A DNA stretch of 51,256 nucleotides from Cyanobacteria bacterium K_Offshore_surface_m2_239 (GTDB lineage: Bacteria; Cyanobacteriota; Cyanobacteriia; PCC-6307; Cyanobiaceae), in NCBI GenBank assembly GCA_016882305.1, contig VGQX01000006.1, positions 1 through 51,256 of the forward strand, read 5' to 3'. Shown piece by piece: positions 9,122 to 15,550 of this stretch (positions within the stretch are counted from its first letter, which is position 1; each line of letters starts with the position of its first letter). The notes under the pieces are model-generated. The model did no database searches. It had not been told where the DNA came from and saw only the letters and a list, made by a program, of their open reading frames with translations. Both the position numbers and the translations under genes were made by a program.

Positions 9122-10203
9122 GGCGCCAGCTCCCGCCGCAGGCGCTCACCCGCCTGCGCCAACAACAAGGCCCGCGCCTGATCCAGCGCTGCGGGCAGGC
9201 TGGCCAGCTGATCGCTCTGCCACAGCAGGCAGGCGAGATTCCAGAGCACCCCCTCCGCGAGAGGTCCCTCCCCCCGTAAAGCCGCCAGGGCCTGCTCCCG
9301 CCATCGATCCAGCGACTCCCAGGGCACCTCCGCCGCCGTGATGCCGTGGTCGCGGGGGTGCAGCAGGAGACGCTCGCAGCTCTCGCCCCGCAGCCGGGCG
9401 GCGATGCCCGCGCGGGTGGTGGGCAGATCGGTGGAGCCCTCCAGCCCCTTGATCGTCAGCACGTCCCGCTCCCCGCAGGCGCGGAGGGCCTCCCAAGCGC
9501 GCTGCTCGGTGGGGGGATGGACGAACCCACTCACCAGCAAGCGCTCCCCCAGATGGGGCGTCCACAGCAATTCCAGGCTGGCCACCGGTGGCCGCTTGCC
9601 AATGAGGTCGCGGACGGCCACCAGGGCCTCCGCGGCGGGGAAATGCAGGGGCTGGTGGGTGAGGGCGAGGTTGTGGCGATCGAGTCGCTCCTGCACCGCC
9701 TCCAGGCTCAACGCCGCCCAGGACACGCCCAGGGCCGCGAAGAGTTCCTCCAGGGTCACCCCATACTTGACGGGCATCGGCCCCCCGCCATGAAGCACCG
9801 CGGGGAGACCCGCCGCCGCCAGGGTGAGGGCCACCAGGGGAAGCAGCGGCGCCGTGCGACTGCGACCGTCGTAGGGCACGCCGAAGGCGAGGGCCCGTCG
9901 CCCTCCCGTGGTCAGGGTCGGTCCGAGGCTTCGATAGGCGTCGAGCATGCCGCTGAGTTCCTCCGGGGAGGGCCTGCGGATGCGATGGGCGATCAGGAAC
10001 GCCCCCAGCTGGGCGGGATCCAGCCGACCGGAGAGCATCAGCGTCATGGCCTCCCCCGCCTCCTCCCGGCTCAACCCCGTGCTGGTGTGCTCCCCGCTGC
10101 CCACCTTGGCGATCAGGTCGCGAAAGCGGGCGCGTTCGGGTCCGAGAGCCACCTGCTGGCGAACCTTGCGGTCACCATCCAAGGCCGCCAGGCCGACCCC
10201 CAC
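9118..10203 (-). CDS. Anthranilate phosphoribosyltransferase-like protein (TrpD2-type)
   Basis: About 361 residues from GTG 10203 (GTG 10152 also possible; there is no convincing ATG). Helical N-terminal domain: FRDLIAKVGSGEHTSTGLSREEAGEAM and LDPAQLGAFLIAHRIRRPS. It continues with a nucleoside/anthranilate phosphoribosyltransferase core: VPYDGRSRTAPLLPLVALTLAAAGLPAVLHGG, then LEELFAALGV. The canonical TrpD glycine motif (GTGGD) is replaced by GVPYDGRSR, as in the TrpD2-like group that does not act in tryptophan synthesis. Its substrate is unknown. The frame stays open far upstream into the nirA promoter region, but that part looks non-coding. Linked by a TTGA overlap to the nitrate-reductase-associated gene, so probably a nitrogen-assimilation accessory gene. 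Confidence 0.8.
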   Translation of the reverse strand: MGVGLAALDGDRKVRQQVALGPERARFRDLIAKVGSGEHTSTGLSREEAGEAMTLMLSGRLDPAQLGAFLIAHRIRRPSPEELSGMLDAYRSLGPTLTTGGRRALAFGVPYDGRSRTAPLLPLVALTLAAAGLPAVLHGGGPMPVKYGVTLEELFAALGVSWAALSLEAVQERLDRHNLALTHQPLHFPAAEALVAVRDLIGKRPPVASLELLWTPHLGERLLVSGFVHPPTEQRAWEALRACGERDVLTIKGLEGSTDLPTTRAGIAARLRGESCERLLLHPRDHGITAAEVPWESLDRWREQALAALRGEGPLAEGVLWNLACLLWQSDQLASLPAALDQARALLLAQAGERLRRELAP

Positions 10204-10214
10204 GGCTGGATTTG

Positions 10215-10228
10215 GTAGCGGTTGAAAC
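10215..10228 (+). promoter_or_regulatory. Candidate NtcA site between the phosphoribosyltransferase-like gene and nirA
   Basis: GTAGCGGTTGAAAC matches GTA-N8-TAC at five of six bases. Twenty-two bases downstream on the plus strand is CACATT, one base off TAN3T. It would drive nirA with a leader of about 275 bases to the start chosen here. Because the site is symmetric it could also influence the divergent gene starting at 10203. The rest of the 10204-10537 gap shows no gene. Confidence 0.3.
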
Positions 10229-10537
10229 ACGAGACTGGCCTGGCCTGATGCACATTGTGGCTGGAGAGCGAACCCCTGGTGCGACCACAACCGCGGATAT
10301 TGGATTCGCGACGGTTGGTTGAGGCCCATACGAAGCTCATCCGTGCTTGTCGTGTCGAGGCACGTCCCCCCGGGCACCGGATCCGACCCTTCAGGTCTCC
10401 ATCCCGCTCCGGGCTCCATCGCCCTGACGGTGGTCCTTGAGCGTCGATCGGCTGGCGAAGCCATGGCTTCCAGTCGCACATTCACCTCCCCTTCGTCCCC
10501 TGTTCCGCGTCGCGGCTTTCCCCCTCTCTCCGCCCCC

Positions 10538-12142
10538 ATGGCTTCCTCCGATGCCTCCCCCGCCTCGGCCCTCCGTCCCCCCGAGGACGGACCTCCGGCC
10601 GCGACGGCGCTCAACAAGATCGAGAAGGCCAAGGCCACCCTCTGCGGGCTCGACCTCGAACCACGCCTGCGCGAGCTGGCGGCCAGCGGTTGGGAGAGCC
10701 TCGATGAGGCCACCCTCACCATTCACCTCAAGTGGTTGGGCATTTTCTTCCGGCCGGTCACGCCCGGCCGGTTCATGGTGCGCCTGCGGCTGCCCAATGG
10801 TCTGATCAACGCCGACCAGCTGGAGCTGCTCGCGGATGTGGTCGACCGCTGCGGAGAGGAAGGCAGCGCTGACATCACAACCCGCCAGAACCTTCAGTTG
10901 CGCGGCCTGCTGCTGGAGGACATGGCTCCCCTCATGCTGGACCTGCACCGGGTGGGACTCACCAGCCGTCAATCCGGCCATGACAACCCCCGCAACGTCA
11001 CCGGGAATCCGCTGGCGGGCATCGATCCCGAGGAATTCATCGACACCCGCCCCCTGGTGGAGGCCATTCAGGAGGCCCTCCTCGGCCCGGAAGGACCGCG
11101 CAACCTGCCCCGCAAATTCAACGTCGCTGTGGGGGGCGCTCCAGACAGCTTTCTGCTGCACAACGACCTCGCCTTCCTGCCCGCTTTCCACAGCGGAGAG
11201 CTGGGCTTCACCGTCATGGTGGGAGGGTTCTTCTCGGGCCAGCGCAACGCCCTGGCCATTCCGTTGGGGCTCTGGTTGCCCGCCTCGGCCCTGCCGGGGT
11301 TCACCCTGGCCCTGATCAGGCATTTTGAACAGAACGGGGATCGGGCCGTGCGCAGCCGGACGCGCCTGATGTACCTCATCGAGGCTCTTGGCCTGGAGGC
11401 CTACCGGCGGGAGGTGATCGCCACCCACAGCGCGCTGCGGGGCCCGGAAGAGGCGGCCCTGCCGCGCTCCCACGACGGCAGCCATGGCGTCACGCGCGCC
11501 CCGCGGGATGTCTGCGGCTTCCATCCGCAGAAGCAGGAGGGTCTCTCCTGGGCGGGATTGAATGTGCCGATGGGACGTCTCGACGCCGCCGCGATGGCCG
11601 ACCTGGCCCACCTGGCCCGCACCTGGGGAGATGGGGAGCTGCGCCTCACCGAAAGTCAGAATGTGGTGATCAGCGGGGTGCCGAACGCCCGTCTCGACGC
11701 CCTGCGCGCCGAGTTGGACGCACCCGGGCGGCAGCGCGCTTTTCGACTCAAGCCGGGACCGCTGATGGCGGAGGCTGTGAGCTGCACCGGCAACCGCTTC
11801 TGCGGTTTCGCCCTCATTCCCACCAAGACCACCGCCCTGGCGGTGGTGGAGGAGCTGGAGCGTCGCCTGGAGCTGCCCCATCCCGTCCGCACCCACTGGA
11901 CCGGCTGCCCCAATGCCTGCGGCCAGCCCTACATGGGCCAGATCGGCCTGATGGGCGCCAAGGCGCGTCAGGGGGGGCAGATGGTGGAGGCCGCCAAGAT
12001 CTTCTTGGACGGCTCCATGGACAGCCACCCCCGCCTGGCGGACCTTCACGACAAGGGGGTGCCGCTGGCGTCCCTCACGGACACCCTGGAGTCGCTGCTG
12101 GTGGAGCGCTTCGGTGCCCGCCACCGCGCCCCCTCCCCATGA
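10538..12142 (+). CDS. nirA: Ferredoxin-nitrite reductase
   Basis: 534 residues from ATG 10538; an ATG at 10463 would give 559. Reduces nitrite to ammonium using six electrons from ferredoxin. The domain order is typical: ferredoxin-like half-domain (LKWLGIFFRPVTPGRFMVRLRLPNG), 4Fe-4S/siroheme domain start (ITTRQNLQLRGL, NPRNVTGNPLAGID), second half-domain (GFHPQKQEGLSWAGLNVPMGRL, LTESQNVVI). The cluster cysteines are in SCTGNRFCGFA (C-x5-C) and TGCPNACGQ (C-x3-C). The start was chosen because homologues have only a short tail before the LNKIEKAKA motif. The upstream region carries a candidate NtcA site. The siroheme-making genes follow downstream. Confidence 0.95.
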   Translation: MASSDASPASALRPPEDGPPAATALNKIEKAKATLCGLDLEPRLRELAASGWESLDEATLTIHLKWLGIFFRPVTPGRFMVRLRLPNGLINADQLELLADVVDRCGEEGSADITTRQNLQLRGLLLEDMAPLMLDLHRVGLTSRQSGHDNPRNVTGNPLAGIDPEEFIDTRPLVEAIQEALLGPEGPRNLPRKFNVAVGGAPDSFLLHNDLAFLPAFHSGELGFTVMVGGFFSGQRNALAIPLGLWLPASALPGFTLALIRHFEQNGDRAVRSRTRLMYLIEALGLEAYRREVIATHSALRGPEEAALPRSHDGSHGVTRAPRDVCGFHPQKQEGLSWAGLNVPMGRLDAAAMADLAHLARTWGDGELRLTESQNVVISGVPNARLDALRAELDAPGRQRAFRLKPGPLMAEAVSCTGNRFCGFALIPTKTTALAVVEELERRLELPHPVRTHWTGCPNACGQPYMGQIGLMGAKARQGGQMVEAAKIFLDGSMDSHPRLADLHDKGVPLASLTDTLESLLVERFGARHRAPSP

Positions 12143-12428
12143 GACGCCCCAGACCAGGAGCCCACCAGCGGCCCGGACGGGGGGACGGCCCGCCGGGTCG
12201 CCAACTCCCATCGATCAGCGCCATCTCCGCGCTGTCGGCATGGTCCGCCACGCCGTAAAGCAGATGAATGATCCGCTCCGGATCCAGCTCAAGGGCGGCC
12301 ACCTCCTGCCAGAGCCTCTGGCTGCGGTCCCGATCCGCCCGCGCGAACTGGGCCTCCGCCATCTCGCGGGTGAGCCGGAACACCAGCTGGCGCTCTTTCC
12401 GGTCCGCGAAGCTCTGGGCTGTCGCCAC
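12075..12428 (-). CDS. Small protein of unknown function antisense to the nirA 3' end
   Basis: 117 residues from GTG 12428, preceded by a good ribosome binding site (GGGGAAGG at spacing of a few bases). The first 70 residues look like a real helical protein with balanced charge: FADRKERQLVFRLTREMA, then ARADRDRSQRLWQEVAAL and DPERIIHLLYGVADHADSAE. After residue 75 it becomes Gly/Pro/Arg-rich and overlaps the nirA end by 68 bases. No domain is recognised. It sits alone on the minus strand inside the nirA-cbiX-cobA block. Confidence 0.5.
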   Translation of the reverse strand: MATAQSFADRKERQLVFRLTREMAEAQFARADRDRSQRLWQEVAALELDPERIIHLLYGVADHADSAEMALIDGSWRPGGPSPRPGRWWAPGLGRLMGRGRGGGHRSAPPAATPGCP

Positions 12429-12673
12429 GCCTTCCCCGGCCCGGCTCCATCGGCGCGGGCGTCCGCACGTGGATGCGGCGGGGGCCTCCGTCCGCCTGGC
12501 GCGGATGACCTGTCCCGGCGCTGCTGGCATCAACTCTTCCAAGGCTCGCGCTCCCGGGACGGACGGATCACCTTCCACTTTCGACAGGAGCCGCCCGTCC
12601 CACCCGGGTTCGCCATGAAACGTATCGCTCGCTACAACGACACCCCCTTCCCCGATGCGGGCGGGGATTTGCC

Positions 12674-13975
12674 ATGGTGAACGCCCCGACCAACCGCGCT
12701 CCCGTGGCTGCCTCCCCGGGCCATCCCGACGATGCGGTGGCCGCTCTGCCGCCCCCCGGCAGTCCCCATCGCTGGCCGTGGCTGCAGCGGCTGCGGCGCC
12801 AGCCCAGCCCGCCCCTGGAGCCCTGGTTGCGGGCCGTGGAACAGGGCGACCTGGTGCCGCAAACCGATCTGCTGGCCGCGCTCGCCGACCATCTCGACGG
12901 GGCCGCCATGGCGCGTCTCCTGCGCTGGTGGAGCCAGAGCGAGCCCCGGGATCCGGCCCTGCCCCCGCTGCTGGTTCCCCGCCGCGACCCCCTGGCCCGC
13001 CAGGCCCTCCTCCAGGCCTTGTCCGCCGCGGCGGACGATCCCGATCGGCGGGTGGTCCTGCTGCCGCTCCTCGGCCACCAGCGGGATCCCCGCGATTTCC
13101 CCCTCCTGCGGCGGATGGCGGAGGAGCCCGGTCCCGCGTCCCTGCGCCTGGCCGCCGTGGAAGGTCTCTGCCGGGGACTGGGAGCCTGGCCGCGGCCCGC
13201 GTTGCGCCACACCCTGCGGGGGCTTGTCTCCGACCTGCTCCCGCCCGTGGCGGAGGCCGCCCTGGAGGCCCTGGCGCGCCTGCCGGAGGTCCGGCCCCTC
13301 CTGATCCAGCTCAATCGCCAGGACCTCGACCCCGGGGTCGCCGCCCGCCTGCGACGGCGGCTGGCGCGCCTCCCCGCCGCTCCCCTGGTGCTCCTGCTCC
13401 ACGGCCGCTCCGGGGGGCGGGTCCCCCCTGAAATCGCGGCCCTGGCAGAGGCGCTGGAGCAACGGCGGGGCGCCCCGGTGATTCTGGAAACCCTCACCGC
13501 GGAGCCCCCCCCGTCGCGGCCTCTGCCGTCCGCCGCCCGCCTCACCCTGGTGCCGCTGTTCCTGCTGCCGGGCGGCCATGTGCGGCGGGATGTGCCGGCC
13601 CGGGCGCGTCGCTGGCGGCGGGCGGGTCCCGTCCGGCTGCTGCCGTTTTTGGGCTCCTGGCCCGCCTGGCAAACGCTTCTGCGGGACGAGGCGCAGGGTT
13701 TGGCCGGCCACGGAGGCGCGGACGCGCCGCTGCTGTTGCACCATCCTGTGGAGGGTTCCCTGTCGCGCCGCTACCTGGACCACCTCGCCGCCCTCTGCCA
13801 CGCCCGTTGCCATCCCTTGATGCCGCCCGCCGAGCGGACCCACGAGCCAGCCCTCCCCCTCGTGCTGGCCACCAGCCGTCTCACCGAGGGGCTCCAGGGG
13901 ACGGGAGCCATCCCCTTGCTGGCACGACCCACCGTGCGACAGGGGCTGCTCCAGCTGTTGGAGGACCTGCCATGA
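12674..13975 (+). CDS. HEAT-repeat protein fused to a CbiX/SirB-like sirohydrochlorin chelatase domain
   Basis: 433 residues. About residues 40-235 are Arg/Leu-rich paired helices resembling HEAT/PBS repeats (DPLARQALLQALSAAADDP; PASLRLAAVEGLCRGLG; PVAEAALEALARLPEV). Residues 236-433 form a CbiX-type chelatase domain: LVLLLHGRSGG with His243 and VPLFLLPGGHVRRDVP with His302, the two histidines expected to bind metal and substrate. With nirA upstream and cobA downstream, the likely job is iron insertion into sirohydrochlorin to make siroheme for NirA, the HEAT part perhaps docking a partner. Cobalt insertion is the alternative. Its stop overlaps the cobA start (ATGA). ATG at 12674 has a G-rich stretch upstream. 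Confidence 0.75.
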   Translation: MVNAPTNRAPVAASPGHPDDAVAALPPPGSPHRWPWLQRLRRQPSPPLEPWLRAVEQGDLVPQTDLLAALADHLDGAAMARLLRWWSQSEPRDPALPPLLVPRRDPLARQALLQALSAAADDPDRRVVLLPLLGHQRDPRDFPLLRRMAEEPGPASLRLAAVEGLCRGLGAWPRPALRHTLRGLVSDLLPPVAEAALEALARLPEVRPLLIQLNRQDLDPGVAARLRRRLARLPAAPLVLLLHGRSGGRVPPEIAALAEALEQRRGAPVILETLTAEPPPSRPLPSAARLTLVPLFLLPGGHVRRDVPARARRWRRAGPVRLLPFLGSWPAWQTLLRDEAQGLAGHGGADAPLLLHHPVEGSLSRRYLDHLAALCHARCHPLMPPAERTHEPALPLVLATSRLTEGLQGTGAIPLLARPTVRQGLLQLLEDLP

Positions 13976-14778
13976 GCGCCCCGATGGAGGGCCCCGACGC
14001 CACCCCCCCGGGCACGGTGTATTTGGTCGGGGCTGGTCCCGGTGACCCGGAGCTGCTCACTGTGCGGGCTCACCGCCTGCTGAGCGATTGCGACGCCCTC
14101 GTCTACGACTCCCTGGTGCCCCAGGAACTGTTGGATCTGGTGCCCCCGACCTGCGAGCGCCGCTTTGTGGGCAAGCGACGGGGACACCATTCCGTCCCTC
14201 AACCCACCATCAACACCGTGCTGGTGGAGTTAGCCCGGCGCCATCGGCGCGTGGTGCGCCTGAAGGGAGGGGATCCCTTCCTCTTCGGCCGGGGTGGAGA
14301 GGAGGCCGCCCATCTGGTGAGTCGAGGAGTGGCGGTGGAGGTGGTGCCAGGGGTGACGGCGGGGATCGCCGCGCCGGCCTATGCGGGCATCCCGGTGACC
14401 CATCGCCGCGCCGGTTCGAGCGTCACCTTTGTGACCGGACACGAGGAGATCGACAAAGGCCGACCGGGTGTGGACTGGCAAGGTCTGGCCCGGTCCAGCG
14501 ACGGGCTGGTGATTTACATGGGCCTGCACAATCTGCGCCGCATCCGCGACGAACTGATCGACGGAGGCTTGCCCCCGTCCACCCCGGCGGCGGCCATTCA
14601 ACAAGGCACGGTGCAGGGGCAACGGCTGGTCCTGTCCGCCCTGGCGGAGTTCGCGGAGAAGGTGGAGGAAGCGGCTCTGAGCTCTCCCGCCATCATCGTC
14701 ATCGGGGCCGTGGTGGCCCAACGAGTGGAGGCTTGCGCTCCGAGTCCAGCCGCGGTGGAGATGCCGATCCCCCTCTGA
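13972..14778 (+). CDS. cobA: Uroporphyrinogen-III C-methyltransferase
   Basis: 268 residues from the ATG that overlaps the upstream stop by 4 bases. Carries the SUMT signatures: VYLVGAGPGDPELLTVRAHRLL near the N-terminus, VVRLKGGDPFLFGRGGEE, and VVPGVTAGIAAPAYAGIPVTHR. It methylates uroporphyrinogen III twice with S-adenosylmethionine to precorrin-2, the branch point to siroheme (and cobalamin). Single-domain form, without the dehydrogenase/chelatase module of CysG, which fits a separate chelatase being encoded just upstream. The precorrin-2 dehydrogenase is not seen in the window. Cytoplasmic. Confidence 0.93.
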   Translation: MSAPMEGPDATPPGTVYLVGAGPGDPELLTVRAHRLLSDCDALVYDSLVPQELLDLVPPTCERRFVGKRRGHHSVPQPTINTVLVELARRHRRVVRLKGGDPFLFGRGGEEAAHLVSRGVAVEVVPGVTAGIAAPAYAGIPVTHRRAGSSVTFVTGHEEIDKGRPGVDWQGLARSSDGLVIYMGLHNLRRIRDELIDGGLPPSTPAAAIQQGTVQGQRLVLSALAEFAEKVEEAALSSPAIIVIGAVVAQRVEACAPSPAAVEMPIPL

Positions 14779-14844
14779 GGCGCCCACTGGGTCCACTGCG
14801 CCAACCGCCTGTGGAAACCGAGGTTTTGTAACGAGGCTCACCCA

Positions 14845-14860
14845 AAGCCATCCCTGGCTT
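14845..14860 (+). other. Short inverted repeat after cobA
   Basis: AAGCCA-TCCC-TGGCTT, a perfect 6-base stem with a 4-base loop, lies between cobA and the cupin-like gene. No T-run follows, so it is a weak terminator candidate or a leader hairpin of the next gene. Confidence 0.25.
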
Positions 14861-14933
14861 CGGTTCACTGGTTCATCCCGCCGCTGTTCGCAGCGCCTCC
14901 CCGCCTCGCCTCCTCCCCCCGGCACCGACCGTC

Positions 14934-15506
14934 ATGACCGCCACCCTGCCCAACCGACAGCCCAGTCCCCACCCCAGTCCGATGCCAGAACGCCGCGACC
15001 AGGCCCCGGGTCTCTCCCGTCCAGCGCCGATGTTTGAGCTGATCCCCTACGAAAAGTTCCGCGATACGCCCGCCGTTCGTTTTTTTGACATCACCGTCTC
15101 CACCTCCAACGCCAGGGACCTGGTGGTGCACACGGGCCCGGCCATCAGCCCGCCCAACGATCCCGACACCGGCGCCTGGCAGTTCTATCTCCATCCCCAT
15201 CAAGAAGACAATCTGCTGGCGATGCACGGCGGCCGCACGTTTTATCTGGTGAATCTGGGCTGGAATTATCCGTATCACATCGTGCGTCTGGACTGCGGCG
15301 GCGACATCTTGCGCATCCCCCCGGGCACCTTCCATCGTTCCGTGTCCGATCCCGATGGTTCCCTGGTGCTCAATCAGGCGGTGCGGGAGGAGGGCGCCAG
15401 CGTGGTGCGGGAGTTCCGCGTCTACAACAGCTCGCGAATCCCCCGCCTTTACGCGGTCACCTCCAAGACGGCGCCCCTGCCCAAATTGCATGGTTTGAAT
15501 TGGTGA
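14934..15506 (+). CDS. Cupin-like protein of unknown function
   Basis: 190 residues, or 158 from the ATG at 15030. After a Pro-rich tail the sequence has a beta-rich cupin look: WQFYLHPHQEDNLLAMHGG resembles a first cupin motif (HxH followed by Glu and a further His), and ILRIPPGTFHRSVSDPDG resembles the second (PxGxxH). This suggests a small metal-binding barrel. No signal peptide. The reaction is unknown; sugar epimerase-like and regulatory cupins are equally possible. It stands alone between cobA (same strand, 155 bases upstream) and the convergent DUF2126 gene 44 bases downstream. Confidence 0.6.
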   Translation: MTATLPNRQPSPHPSPMPERRDQAPGLSRPAPMFELIPYEKFRDTPAVRFFDITVSTSNARDLVVHTGPAISPPNDPDTGAWQFYLHPHQEDNLLAMHGGRTFYLVNLGWNYPYHIVRLDCGGDILRIPPGTFHRSVSDPDGSLVLNQAVREEGASVVREFRVYNSSRIPRLYAVTSKTAPLPKLHGLNW

Positions 15507-15550
15507 GGCTTCGCGCGACGGTTGGGGTTCCGCGCTCCTGAGCTTCCTCC

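Noticed and set aside
10318-10331. GTT-N8-TAC element in the nirA upstream region as an NtcA site
   Set aside because: No -10-like hexamer lies 20-24 bases downstream, and GT-N10-AC is frequent by chance; the site at 10215 fits better.
10391-12211. Open frame of about 600 codons on the minus strand
   Set aside because: Antisense to nirA, whose cluster-binding cysteines and full domain order are clear.
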